In this document: one piece after another, positions 13,938 through 22,204 of the stretch
Layout: each line of letters begins with the position of its first letter
Numbering within the stretch: the first letter of the stretch is position 1
Virus record (IMG/VR): IMGVR_UViG_3300030090_006151
Coordinates: 1,315 to 41,662 of that record
Origin: a virus
Reading direction: 5' to 3' (one strand)
Length of the DNA: 40,348 bases
The notes under the pieces: model-generated
What the model was told of the DNA's origin: nothing
The model's database searches: none
The model's input: only the letters and a program-made list of their open reading frames with translations
Position numbers and translations under genes: made by a program

Positions 13938-14503
13938 CACCACGGAATATCACCAACGTTGCCACCTTGGTTATTATTCGTGGAAGGAGCCGTATTTTCT
14001 ACTTTTTCCTCATTTGGCTTAGTATTTTGACCATTTCCGCCGTAATTGCTTTCGTCGATAACGGTATCAAAATAATTTCTCATAGCTGCCAAAGCGTACT
14101 CTTTTAACATCCTGCCTTCTTCAAAGGTGAAGCCAATGATAAAAGATTTCTTTACGTTAGCTTGAGAATCGTTCTGGTTCAAGGAAAAGCTATAACCTAC
14201 TTGTTTACCGTCTCGTAAATATGGACAAAACTTAAAGGTGGTGTTTCTTTCCTTGTTTCCGTGAAAGTTGCCAAACTCGCTATTTTGTTCAATAGCTCGG
14301 ACAACTCCAGCCACCTCAGTTATATTAAACTTTGAGTTAGCTTTCTTGTCTGGGCCAGAACTCTTGAACGTTCCAGTTTTGGTTTGGTCGTTCCAAGTAG
14401 CTTGTTTAACGAAATTCACCCAGACAGCTTTGTCTTTTTTGCTGTAGGAGAACGAACAGGCGGAGCCGCTATTTTTTGGATTAGGTTTATAGAACTGTAA
14501 CAT
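13937..14503 (-). CDS. Single-stranded DNA-binding-like protein with DIPW tail
   Basis: 188 residues. An N-terminal beta-rich part (to about 145) includes TEVAGVVRAI, NTTFKFCPYL and KKSFIIGFTFEEGRML, suggesting a Whirly/PC4-like or OB-like nucleic-acid fold rather than a classic SSB. Then comes an Asn/Gly-rich flexible linker (GGNGQNTKPN, NNNQGGN) and the terminal residues GDIPW, close to the DIPF tip with which bacterial SSBs recruit replication partners. Expressed from its own promoter immediately downstream of the polymerase gene, it is the best SSB candidate of the replisome. The fold assignment is inference. Confidence 0.55.
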   Translation of the reverse strand: MLQFYKPNPKNSGSACSFSYSKKDKAVWVNFVKQATWNDQTKTGTFKSSGPDKKANSKFNITEVAGVVRAIEQNSEFGNFHGNKERNTTFKFCPYLRDGKQVGYSFSLNQNDSQANVKKSFIIGFTFEEGRMLKEYALAAMRNYFDTVIDESNYGGNGQNTKPNEEKVENTAPSTNNNQGGNVGDIPW

Positions 14504-14514
14504 GTCAGTTGATT

Positions 14515-14543
14515 AGAGTATTTGATTCAGGGTTTGGTGTCAA
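14515..14543 (-). promoter_or_regulatory. Promoter P3 for the SSB-like gene, with CCCTG box
   Basis: Minus strand TTGACA (14538-14543), spacer 17 nt with CCCTG (14528-14532) 6 nt after TTGAC, and a weak -10, TACTCT (14515-14520). The ATG at 14503 follows the -10 by 11 nt. The -35 overlaps the stop codon region of the polymerase gene. Confidence 0.65.
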
Positions 14544-17170
14544 GACTTTATCTCGCTTAATTTCATATAAATTTTTTGATCCTGCACTTTGGCTAAATTA
14601 CCAAAAACAGTATTACCTTCTTTTACTACGCCTTTTATTATTACAATATTGCCCTTTTTGGGCAGCACTCCATCGTTGGCGCGTTTGCATTCCTCAATGT
14701 TGTCTTTTTTCTTGTTAGAAAAAATCATAACGGTGCAATCGGCAGATTCATCTTTCATGGTTATCTTAAAGTAGGGAGTTCCCTTCTTACTTTTAGTTAA
14801 CCAAGTATCTTCAACAGTACCGATAAAAGAAACTGAGCCCTCCCCCGCTTGTAAAGCGTCTTCAATAGAAACCAAATGATTGTACTCGGGGCTTACATCC
14901 TTTAATCTTTTACCATAAGTATATCCTAGTAATATATTTTCATAATACCAGTTTGCAAAATCTTCATTAGCGCTATTCTTATTGTAGATTTCTTTATACG
15001 GCGCAAAATGTTTTCGGATAGTGTTCATCCGTGACTCTTTAATCAAAGGTTTTCCTTTGATGTCCTTAAGTTCTTTAAACATCATTTGTACTATTTTAGA
15101 CAAATCGTAATTGTAGTCACCTGCAATATCAAAAACTAGGCCACGCTCTCTTGCTGTTAGTAAATTCCAAAGTTGTGCTTCGGCTACTATTTTACTTCTA
15201 GATTGTTTTATATCCCCGTCCAAAGCTCCCGCTTGAATAAGGGATGACAATATGCCTACCCCGATCCCTGCTTGGTTGGCTCCTTGAAATACTTCAAACT
15301 TATTCGAGTACTGGTCTTTAAAAGACTCTAGCTTTTCTATAGACTTTTCAGCAATCCCCTTAATTGAAGTTAAACCAAATCTAATATTTTCACCCTCAAC
15401 AGAAAAATCCATTTCAGACTTCAACAAGTTTGGCCCGAGTAATTTAATTCCCATTAACTTTAGCTCGCGAGATATGCTCGCTATTTCCTCTAAAGGTTTG
15501 GGTTCGTACTTTGTCATTTTAAGTAACGACAAGTAAAATTCACGAGGATACTTGAATTTTAAGTAAGCAGTAGCGGCGGCTAAAGCTGCATAAGAAACCG
15601 AATGCGATTTATTGTAAGAGTAATTAGCAGAGTCCTCTAACACTTTCCAGAGTACGTCTCCAATTTCCTTTGCTAGATTATTTTCCTTGACTTTATCCCT
15701 AATCTTCTTTTTCCATTTTTTAACTTCTGAGACTTTTTTCTTACCGACAATACGGCGTAAAATTTCAGCCTCGTCTAGAGTGAAGCCGATTTTATTTGCC
15801 ATCTTCATCATCTGTTCTTGGTAAAGAACAATGCCGCCAGTTTCCTCTAGGATTTCATCAAAGAACTCATGGACAGGTTCATAGATCTTTTCGTTAACGT
15901 ATTCAGCATAACGGTCAATATAATCCATTGCCCCCGGCCTAGCTAGTGCTAAGACAGCACTTAAATGTTCAAAATTAGTAGGTTTGACCTTGGTGCAAGT
16001 TTGAGCAGCCAAATCACCTTCAATTTGAAACAGCCCGCTTGAGAGGCCTTCCTCCATCCCTCTATTTAATAACTCATAAATTTCTGGATTATCTAAATCA
16101 ATAGTTTCAGGGTAAAGCTCTTCGCCTCTTATCTCTCTAATCGTTTTGCAACATTCGTGAACCACAGAAGAAGTTCTTAAACCTAAAACATCTAATTTAA
16201 CATTAAATTTGTTAACCCAGTCAGCCTCAAAAGAGGACACAGGCTCTTTAGATGAGTCAAGTTCGCAGGGGCAGCTATCTATAGTTTTGTGATAAGATAG
16301 CATTACCGCTGAAGCGTGAACTCCTTTATTTTTAATGAGCCCTTTTATCTTTTGGGCAATCTTAAAAACTTTAGGGTTGTTGTCGCACCATTCGTCAAAC
16401 TCAGGAACCTCTTCTCTTGCGTCAGCTATGTCCATAACCTGACCAAAAATTTTAGGTATCATTCCTGACACTTGATTCATTTCAACTTCGTTTTTCTCCG
16501 CAACAACTTTACCGCACTCCTTCATTACAAGTTTACCGGAAAGCGTGTTGAGCGTTAAAATTTTAGAACTATAACCTTCAAATTCTTGCTTGAGGTACTG
16601 CAATATCTCTTGACGCCTGTAATAACATACATCTATATCAACGTCACACATCAAGTCTCCATCAAGATAAGTCACCCCATCTACAACGCTTTTTTTAGCG
16701 CGAGCTTTAGAGACAAATCTTTCAAAAAACAAACCGTACTTGATTGGGTCAATAGAGGTAACATGAAGAAGATATAAAACTAAACTTCCCGCAGCGGAAC
16801 CTCTTCCTAAACCTAGGGGTATATCCCCGTCCCTGCAGAATCTTATAACCTTCCAGACAAGAAGCATGTAATCAACGAACCCTAGCTCTTTGATCAAGTT
16901 AAGCTCTTTGATCATTCGGTCATTGTACTCTTTGGAGTTCGGTTTCTCCCCGAGTTTGAGTTCTTTAAACCTCTTACGGCAAATCTGCTTCAAGAATTCT
17001 AAATTAGAGGCCGACTCATCGACCCCATATTCTTCTAGATATTTTTTTTCAGGAGTAAACGTTGGTAATCTTACTCCATGTAGAGGAACGTCTAAAGACT
17101 TAAACCTACTGGAAAATTTATTTTTTCCTTCGTCTCTTCTTTTTTTTGCCGTCTGAACTATCTCCGTCAT
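14540..17170 (-). CDS. dnaE: DNA polymerase III alpha (DnaE-like) catalytic core, without PHP domain
   Basis: 876 residues of C-family DNA polymerase. It has GLGRGSAAGSLVLYLL (120-135), the palm aspartates in CDVDID (175-180), and the third catalytic Asp in KLDVLGLRT (D327), so the active site is complete. A helix-rich finger/tau-type region and a C-terminal OB fold (about 780-850, VSFIGTVEDTW...TPYFKITMKDE) follow. The PHP domain that normally forms the first 270 residues is absent and is encoded separately at 18044-18808; together they total about 1130 residues, like a normal DnaE. No beta-clamp gene is seen. The start (ATG 17170) overlaps the preceding small gene by 53 nt across an A8 run; no later ATG is available before the conserved region. 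Confidence 0.92.
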   Translation of the reverse strand: MTEIVQTAKKRRDEGKNKFSSRFKSLDVPLHGVRLPTFTPEKKYLEEYGVDESASNLEFLKQICRKRFKELKLGEKPNSKEYNDRMIKELNLIKELGFVDYMLLVWKVIRFCRDGDIPLGLGRGSAAGSLVLYLLHVTSIDPIKYGLFFERFVSKARAKKSVVDGVTYLDGDLMCDVDIDVCYYRRQEILQYLKQEFEGYSSKILTLNTLSGKLVMKECGKVVAEKNEVEMNQVSGMIPKIFGQVMDIADAREEVPEFDEWCDNNPKVFKIAQKIKGLIKNKGVHASAVMLSYHKTIDSCPCELDSSKEPVSSFEADWVNKFNVKLDVLGLRTSSVVHECCKTIREIRGEELYPETIDLDNPEIYELLNRGMEEGLSSGLFQIEGDLAAQTCTKVKPTNFEHLSAVLALARPGAMDYIDRYAEYVNEKIYEPVHEFFDEILEETGGIVLYQEQMMKMANKIGFTLDEAEILRRIVGKKKVSEVKKWKKKIRDKVKENNLAKEIGDVLWKVLEDSANYSYNKSHSVSYAALAAATAYLKFKYPREFYLSLLKMTKYEPKPLEEIASISRELKLMGIKLLGPNLLKSEMDFSVEGENIRFGLTSIKGIAEKSIEKLESFKDQYSNKFEVFQGANQAGIGVGILSSLIQAGALDGDIKQSRSKIVAEAQLWNLLTARERGLVFDIAGDYNYDLSKIVQMMFKELKDIKGKPLIKESRMNTIRKHFAPYKEIYNKNSANEDFANWYYENILLGYTYGKRLKDVSPEYNHLVSIEDALQAGEGSVSFIGTVEDTWLTKSKKGTPYFKITMKDESADCTVMIFSNKKKDNIEECKRANDGVLPKKGNIVIIKGVVKEGNTVFGNLAKVQDQKIYMKLSEIKS

Positions 17171-17363
17171 CTTCTTTTATTAACTTTGAAAGCTGTTCCA
17201 AGGCAGTAAGCATAGAGGCCTTTGATTCTGGTTTTGTTTTATAAAATACATCTACTTTATCTAATTCTTTACCTTCTCGGAGAGCGACGACAACATATTC
17301 AATATTATCTTCTTCGAATCTATCTGTAAGGTCGTATACAAAATCTAAACTGGCCATAACCAT
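17118..17363 (-). CDS. Small protein with lysine/arginine tail, between exonuclease and polymerase
   Basis: 81 residues, or 79 if the second ATG is used. The body is a small alpha/beta unit (SLDFVYDLTDRF, EYVVVALREGKELDKVDVFYKT, MLTALEQLSKLIKEDDGD) ending in a very basic tail (KKKKRRRKK). The tail is encoded by an A8-containing tract that overlaps the first 17 codons of the polymerase gene in another frame. Its position inside the split polymerase operon suggests an accessory or tethering subunit, but no family is recognised. TATAAT lies just upstream of the start without a matching -35. Confidence 0.55.
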   Translation of the reverse strand: MVMASLDFVYDLTDRFEEDNIEYVVVALREGKELDKVDVFYKTKPESKASMLTALEQLSKLIKEDDGDSSDGKKKKRRRKK

Positions 17364-17385
17364 ATTATAGCCGCTTTTTAATTAT

Positions 17386-18051
17386 TTAAAAATCTATCTG
17401 GAGTTTAATTTTATCCCAAACTTTACTGTTAAGTTCTAAATCAACTAAAGCATCATGAAGTTTTTCGTAATCATGATCTATTGAGTAAGACTTACCTAAA
17501 GCTCCCAAGCTAGTTCTTAGGCCCTTTTTTCTTACATTAAGCATCTTCATTTGAAATTCAAGTAAAGAGCTACCACTGTTTGCGAAGCTATAGTCTATTG
17601 CTATTGATCTAGCGAAAGCTAAAGTATCGATTACTTTAAATGGTAAATGTTTATATTCTTTACCGTGAACCCTGTACCAGTCTCTCAAGAGGTATATATC
17701 AAACCCTAAAACATTGTGGCCTACAATGTAATCACATTCTTCGCACAAGTTGTATATTTTTTTAAAAGCTTCCTCTTGCGGTATGCACCTACTTTTAAAT
17801 TTAGTTTCGGAATAGCCGGTAATCCTTCTGGCTCCTTCTCCTATTTTTAAATCTGTATCCCATTTAATATACAAGTCGTGCCTGCACAACTCATCCGTGA
17901 TTAACTTCCCATTTCCGTTATTCCTCGTTTCTAGATATAACGTAGCAACTTGCCAAGGTAAATTAAACTCGTTGTTTAAATTTAAATTAAACGTTTCAAA
18001 ATCCAAAAACAAAAACTTTTTCTCTTGAAATCTAATTAAATGGCTATCCAT
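17386..18051 (-). CDS. DnaQ-like DEDDh 3'-5' proofreading exonuclease
   Basis: 221 residues. ExoI is FLDFETF (Asp17, Glu19), ExoII is VGHNVLGFDIYLL (Asn113, Asp118) and ExoIII is HDALVDLEL (His199, Asp204), so all four DEDD residues and the DEDDh histidine are present. It should remove mismatched 3' ends as the epsilon subunit does for Pol III. Its gene lies between the PHP-like gene (8-nt overlap) and the polymerase core, which strongly supports a proofreading role in this replicase. In Gram-positive PolC the exonuclease is inserted inside the PHP domain; here the same parts are separate proteins. Confidence 0.9.
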   Translation of the reverse strand: MDSHLIRFQEKKFLFLDFETFNLNLNNEFNLPWQVATLYLETRNNGNGKLITDELCRHDLYIKWDTDLKIGEGARRITGYSETKFKSRCIPQEEAFKKIYNLCEECDYIVGHNVLGFDIYLLRDWYRVHGKEYKHLPFKVIDTLAFARSIAIDYSFANSGSSLLEFQMKMLNVRKKGLRTSLGALGKSYSIDHDYEKLHDALVDLELNSKVWDKIKLQIDF

Positions 18052-18808
18052 TAACTACCTCCTTATAGCTTTCAAAACAAAATTCATTAGAGCACATACC
18101 ATCAAAGTTTGGCTTTTCCAAACTGGTTCTTTTACTAATGCAGCGGTGAGTTAAATAAGCTCCGAAGTCTGTCTTATTTTTATAAAATATACTTTTTGTT
18201 TTGATTACGTCATATTTACCATCACAAAACTTACGCACTGACGCTTCTAGATCTTGATCAACCAATACATCGTTATCCTCGACAAAGAAAATTGGATCAC
18301 AAAAAGAAAAATCCGGAACACAGCTTGAGTCTGTATATTTATTAACATACAAAAAAGAGTCATAAAAAGGTATCGCCAGCATCAGATCGTCTGTATAAAA
18401 CTCTTTAAATTTAGCGTTATCTGTGCGCGGTTCATAGTAGAAGCCGTCCTGAGACGCGTGAGTATATATTTTTATTAACTGTTTATACCCAGCGTTATTC
18501 TTGGCAAAGATAATATTTTTGTAAGAATTTTTCCTCCCCTCTTCTGATTTATTTGCGTGGTCTGGGCAGAAAGTAATACGCAATCCAAAAACTAGTTTAA
18601 CTCCAAGTTCTTCTGCGTTTGTGTAGGCCTGAAGGAAACCCGTCATATTATCCTCGACTAGAAAAACATCCTCTAAGTTTTCCTGCTTAACGATATCGAA
18701 AACTGAATCACTGGTTTCAGGATCAGCCTCATCCTTTGGTTTCTCTAAGGTCAGTATTGACCTTCCGAGACTACAATGGCTTTTAAACAGCGGAACAATT
18801 TCCTCCAT
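18044..18808 (-). CDS. Stand-alone DnaE PHP-like domain, metal site degenerate
   Basis: 254 residues matching the N-terminal PHP domain of DnaE: PLFKSHCSLGRSILTL corresponds to the HxHxxYSLLDG start, VFLVEDNMTGFLQAYTNAEELGVKLVFGLRI to the LTDHGNMFG...GIKPIIG segment, and KNIIFAKNNAGYKQLIKI with GFYYEPRTD to the LLAKNxxGYxNLxKL...PRID segment. Only one His remains in the first motif and the DH of the second is replaced by ED, so metal-dependent activity is probably lost and the domain is structural. It presumably binds the catalytic core encoded two genes downstream. It begins exactly 8 nt after the -10 of promoter P4. Confidence 0.8.
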   Translation of the reverse strand: MEEIVPLFKSHCSLGRSILTLEKPKDEADPETSDSVFDIVKQENLEDVFLVEDNMTGFLQAYTNAEELGVKLVFGLRITFCPDHANKSEEGRKNSYKNIIFAKNNAGYKQLIKIYTHASQDGFYYEPRTDNAKFKEFYTDDLMLAIPFYDSFLYVNKYTDSSCVPDFSFCDPIFFVEDNDVLVDQDLEASVRKFCDGKYDVIKTKSIFYKNKTDFGAYLTHRCISKRTSLEKPNFDGMCSNEFCFESYKEVVNG

Positions 18809-18816
18809 AAGACAAA

Positions 18817-18845
18817 AGCTTAATGGAATCAGGTAAACATGTCAA
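18817..18845 (-). promoter_or_regulatory. Promoter P4 for the split polymerase operon, with ACCTG box
   Basis: Minus strand TTGACA (18840-18845), 17-nt spacer with ACCTG (18830-18834) 6 nt after TTGAC, and a weak -10, TAAGCT (18817-18822). The ATG at 18808 follows by 8 nt. One mismatch from the CCCTG box of P1, P2, P3 and P5, with identical spacing. The -35 lies just inside the end of the preceding nuclease gene. Confidence 0.62.
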
Positions 18846-19827
18846 GGATATTCTCCGAAGCATTTTCTGGCTGATGACGAGGGCAGCCGGGGTAATTCTT
18901 CTTCTGGATTTTTTGCCCATCTAAAACACTGTCAACCAAGTCTTTACGCTTAAAAGAACTTTTTATTTCTTTTCCTTCTTTGTCTACAATGGCGAAGTAA
19001 TCATACGGATCTAAATAGGGGCATCTCCATTTTCCAATCTTGCACAGCCAAGAATTTTTCTTAGTGTCCGCAGCGTAATTGGTCTTGGCAGTCTCTTCTG
19101 TAAAATTATTTACAATAAAAAAAGTATGAGCTAGATAATACTCTAGTCCTCGAAGCTGCTCTTTATTAAACTGTAATTGCTGCAATGGGCTGCGGGGGTG
19201 TCTCAGAAATTGAAATTCTACAGTAGGAGTATAACCTTCCCACTCTTTTTGAGCGGCCAGAGTATAGACCATCGCTTGAACATTTGAATGCAGCTCTTCC
19301 CCGCGAAATTTATACTTACTACTTTTATAATCTACAATTTTAATCTTTTTACCTTTTTTGTAGACTATGGGCTTGTCAATGAAGCCCCTTATTTTGTATT
19401 CGGGGTCCTTGCTTTCCAGAAGAAACTCATGCTCAGGCTTGTCAACTTTACCCCCTTTGCCAAAAAAATCGCAGTTCAGACCTACCACTATCATGTCGTC
19501 AACCAATTCGGTGTTCTCCTCATTGGTCATGGGTAGGTCAAAGCTTTTTTCCATTTGCGTAAGGTGCTTCATCACCATACGTAAAACAGCAGGGCTACCT
19601 TGAATGCTGCTAGCCTTTAAAATTTTAGTAAAATGTTTTTTGTGCTTGGGTTTAACAAGCATTTCAAACACTAGATGGCACACAGTACCCCGTAAAGCGC
19701 CCTCATTTTGCTTCTGAGGCACTTTCAGGTGATAGTTGCACCAATATGACCAAGAACAGGTCTCGAGGGTTTTAATTCTAGATGCTGAAAGTATTTTTTC
19801 TTTTACATCTTTATTCTTTTGTGCCAT
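18829..19827 (-). CDS. Cas4/RecB-like PD-(D/E)xK nuclease with probable iron-sulfur cluster
   Basis: 332 residues from the ATG at 19827; an ATG at 19854 would add nine residues but overlap the primase gene further. The RecB-family motifs are complete: SASRIKTLETC (14-24), RGTVCHLVFE with His51, GFIDKP (Asp151), IVDYKSSK (Asp166, Lys168) and the QxxxY motif (Gln184, Tyr188). One cysteine near the N-terminus (C24) and three near the C-terminus (C262, C269, C315) repeat the 1+3 pattern of the 4Fe-4S cluster in Cas4 and AddB. It should be a DNA exonuclease acting in recombination or end processing. It is coupled to the primase and no Cas1 or CRISPR array is present. Confidence 0.8.
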   Translation of the reverse strand: MAQKNKDVKEKILSASRIKTLETCSWSYWCNYHLKVPQKQNEGALRGTVCHLVFEMLVKPKHKKHFTKILKASSIQGSPAVLRMVMKHLTQMEKSFDLPMTNEENTELVDDMIVVGLNCDFFGKGGKVDKPEHEFLLESKDPEYKIRGFIDKPIVYKKGKKIKIVDYKSSKYKFRGEELHSNVQAMVYTLAAQKEWEGYTPTVEFQFLRHPRSPLQQLQFNKEQLRGLEYYLAHTFFIVNNFTEETAKTNYAADTKKNSWLCKIGKWRCPYLDPYDYFAIVDKEGKEIKSSFKRKDLVDSVLDGQKIQKKNYPGCPRHQPENASENILDMFT

Positions 19828-20699
19828 GTTAATATTTCTTCTTTTGACATACAACCAAAATCGTTTTTAGTTGGAAGCTCAATTTGTAACTGGTTATCGT
19901 CAAAATGATTAGAAAGGCTTGCGTAAATGCTTTTTGCAGCATTGTTCCCCGCTTCGCTTTCATCATTATTGAGGGAAATGTAAATTTTATCCAAATTTAA
20001 CATCATCAAGATTTGTTTAATTTTTGAGGATGCGGATAAACCGAATAAAACTAAAGTATTTTTAATCCCAGCTTCCCATAAGCTTAGCATGTCGCCAATG
20101 CTTTCGACTAGGAATACGTGTTTAGCTTTTAGTATTTCATCTTTATTGTATTTGAAAGGGTAGACCCAGTACCTCTTTTCCCCTAAAAGCTTCCATTTTA
20201 TTGGGCTTTTATTAGTGATATCTCTCCCTGCACACCCTACCAATCGATCATAGCCGTCAAAAATAGGAAAAACGTATCTGTTGTTTAATTTTCCCTCTTT
20301 CATCACTCCGCTTTCTAGCATCTTAAGTGTGGTGGAGCTGACCCCTCTACTCTCCCAGTACTCGTACTCGGGGAACATTTTACTCAAATTATCTAACTTG
20401 TAAAAGGCTTGGCTTTTTAGTTTTTCTTTTGGTCGAGATACAGTATGCGTTACGCCCTTGCTTTTGATGAAGTCTTTTGCCTCTGAGATATCTTTGAGAT
20501 CTAAGGTTAGCTTTACTAGATCTTCTAGCTTTCCGTATTTGTTTTCTTTGAAGTCAAACCAAACACCAGTTTCTTTTTGAATACATAATACATTTGGATT
20601 ATCAGAATCTCTGTACAGAGGTTTAGTTCTGTACTCCTTACCACAATCACGAAGAGTATAGCCTATCTCTGTTAAGATATCTTTAATACCGTCGCTCAT
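19803..20699 (-). CDS. DnaG-like TOPRIM primase without zinc ligands
   Basis: 298 residues. A primase-type N-terminal module (KPLYRDSDNPNVLCIQKETGVWFDF) has lost the Cys/His zinc ligands of DnaG. The TOPRIM fold follows with HVFLVESIGDMLSLWEAG (catalytic Glu near 198) and SLNNDESEAGNNAAKSI, where the usual DxD is replaced by NND. It lacks the C-terminal helicase-binding domain of DnaG. The gene overlaps the DnaB-like helicase gene by ATGA, as helicase and primase pairs often do, so it likely lays down RNA primers for the phage replisome. Confidence 0.8.
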   Translation of the reverse strand: MSDGIKDILTEIGYTLRDCGKEYRTKPLYRDSDNPNVLCIQKETGVWFDFKENKYGKLEDLVKLTLDLKDISEAKDFIKSKGVTHTVSRPKEKLKSQAFYKLDNLSKMFPEYEYWESRGVSSTTLKMLESGVMKEGKLNNRYVFPIFDGYDRLVGCAGRDITNKSPIKWKLLGEKRYWVYPFKYNKDEILKAKHVFLVESIGDMLSLWEAGIKNTLVLFGLSASSKIKQILMMLNLDKIYISLNNDESEAGNNAAKSIYASLSNHFDDNQLQIELPTKNDFGCMSKEEILTWHKRIKM

Positions 20700-22201
20700 A
20701 TTAGTAACCCGTCGTCATCATTATTTCCAGACTGTATGTCAAAATTCTGAGACTCAAATCTGATTATATCTTGAAGTGAGCCTTGCTCTGACACTTTAAA
20801 GTTCTCTACAGTGAAGTTAAGGAAGTTGTTCATTAACCTTTCGCTCTCAACCTCTCTGCCGTTTATAGTTTCTACAGTTTGCCGACGAATTAAATCTTGA
20901 TGACCTGCTGCGTCCTTGCCTTGGAATCGAGTTTTAAGTGGTACAAGTTTATGAGTACCAAAACGTTCTCCGTCTAACGCTATTTCGTCTACCGTCTTTC
21001 GCCGAAAGATGGCTACGAATGTAGCAAACCACTGAAGTCTATCGGATAGCGATATTACTGAACTATCGTCAACAAGAGTATTAGAATTCCTGTTGTGGCT
21101 TTCTCCTGACCTATTCATCTGCATAGCAGTAATAAGTGGAGCTTTTATTTCTTCAGCTATCCTTTTAAGTTTATCAATCTTCTCGCCGATAGCTTGATGC
21201 TCTGCCCAGTTTTGGCTTACCTTTTCCCCTGTAAGTTTTACATAGTCATAAGCTATAATGCATTTATTACCTCGCCCAACGTGCTTCATATGCCACCTCC
21301 TAATTAAAGCGCATATCTCGTCAACGTTTTTATTTTTTACATGGTAGTGAAAGTAATTATGGGTCTTAAGGTTATTAAAATAGTTTCTAACCTTATTTAA
21401 CATTTCTTTGTTATTTCTAAACTTACCAGTTTCCAAGTACCAAAGAGGAACTCCAGTATTTGCTGCTGCCATACGAAACTGAATTTCTTCAGTTGTCATC
21501 TCTGTATCCAATACTAGTACTGGCACGTTTGCTTTGATTGCGGTGCCAAGACAGATGTCGTTTATGAAAGTAGTTTTACCTTGCGCTGGTCTAGAAACAA
21601 TTGCATATACGTTACCGTCTCTTAAGCCACCAAACAATCGATTAAACTCATTGTAAGGCGTAGCGAGTCCTGTGTCCTCGACTGGGTTGTTGCCCCTCTC
21701 TTCAATAAGGTATTCTAAATCATCAAAAACATTTTTAGGGTCATCCTCAAAGGAGTAGGTAGTTACCTTGTCCCCGTATATAGAATCTGACTTAGATATA
21801 ATATCCTCTAATGTTTCGCATGAGGAATTCTTAACATGATCTTTTATTCTGTCAGCAGTTTCGCTTAACTCTCTTCTAATCCTAAACTTAACCAATTCCT
21901 TGCAAGCTTCTATAACAGCGCCTTTAGTAATTGGGGTGTGGAAAAGAGTATTTATATAATCGTATATCTCGATATCATCTTTTGAGGAAATACCTAAATT
22001 GGATATCTTTGTAGCAATTAGCACCTTATCGATCTTGTCGTCGCTAAGGATAGAATCTCTTAATACGCAATATATAGTCTGATGGACATCGTTGTAGAAG
22101 TCACCAATACTAACAAAAGAATCAATCTCCGAAAGGACAGTTGGGTGCTTTAGCAGCCCGCCGAGCACATGATGCTCGACTTGATTAGAATATATGGGCA
22201 T
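20696..22201 (-). CDS. dnaB: DnaB-like replicative helicase
   Basis: 501 residues with both DnaB domains. The N-terminal domain (to about 110) is helical (NQVEHHVLGGLLKHP, DFYNDVHQTIY). The RecA-like C-terminal domain has Walker A SRPAQGKTT (203-211), Walker B IIAYDYVKLTGE, and further DnaB motifs including AIGEKIDKLKRIAEEIKAPLITAMQMNR and a late DRLQWFATFVAIFRRK segment. It should form a hexamer unwinding the fork 5' to 3'. It follows the tubulin-like gene by 3 nt and overlaps the primase gene. Confidence 0.93.
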   Translation of the reverse strand: MPIYSNQVEHHVLGGLLKHPTVLSEIDSFVSIGDFYNDVHQTIYCVLRDSILSDDKIDKVLIATKISNLGISSKDDIEIYDYINTLFHTPITKGAVIEACKELVKFRIRRELSETADRIKDHVKNSSCETLEDIISKSDSIYGDKVTTYSFEDDPKNVFDDLEYLIEERGNNPVEDTGLATPYNEFNRLFGGLRDGNVYAIVSRPAQGKTTFINDICLGTAIKANVPVLVLDTEMTTEEIQFRMAAANTGVPLWYLETGKFRNNKEMLNKVRNYFNNLKTHNYFHYHVKNKNVDEICALIRRWHMKHVGRGNKCIIAYDYVKLTGEKVSQNWAEHQAIGEKIDKLKRIAEEIKAPLITAMQMNRSGESHNRNSNTLVDDSSVISLSDRLQWFATFVAIFRRKTVDEIALDGERFGTHKLVPLKTRFQGKDAAGHQDLIRRQTVETINGREVESERLMNNFLNFTVENFKVSEQGSLQDIIRFESQNFDIQSGNNDDDGLLI

Positions 22202-22204
22202 ATA

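Noticed and set aside
18829-19827. CRISPR system because of the Cas4-like nuclease
   Set aside because: No repeat-spacer array and no Cas1, Cas2 or effector gene is present; the nuclease belongs to the replication operon.
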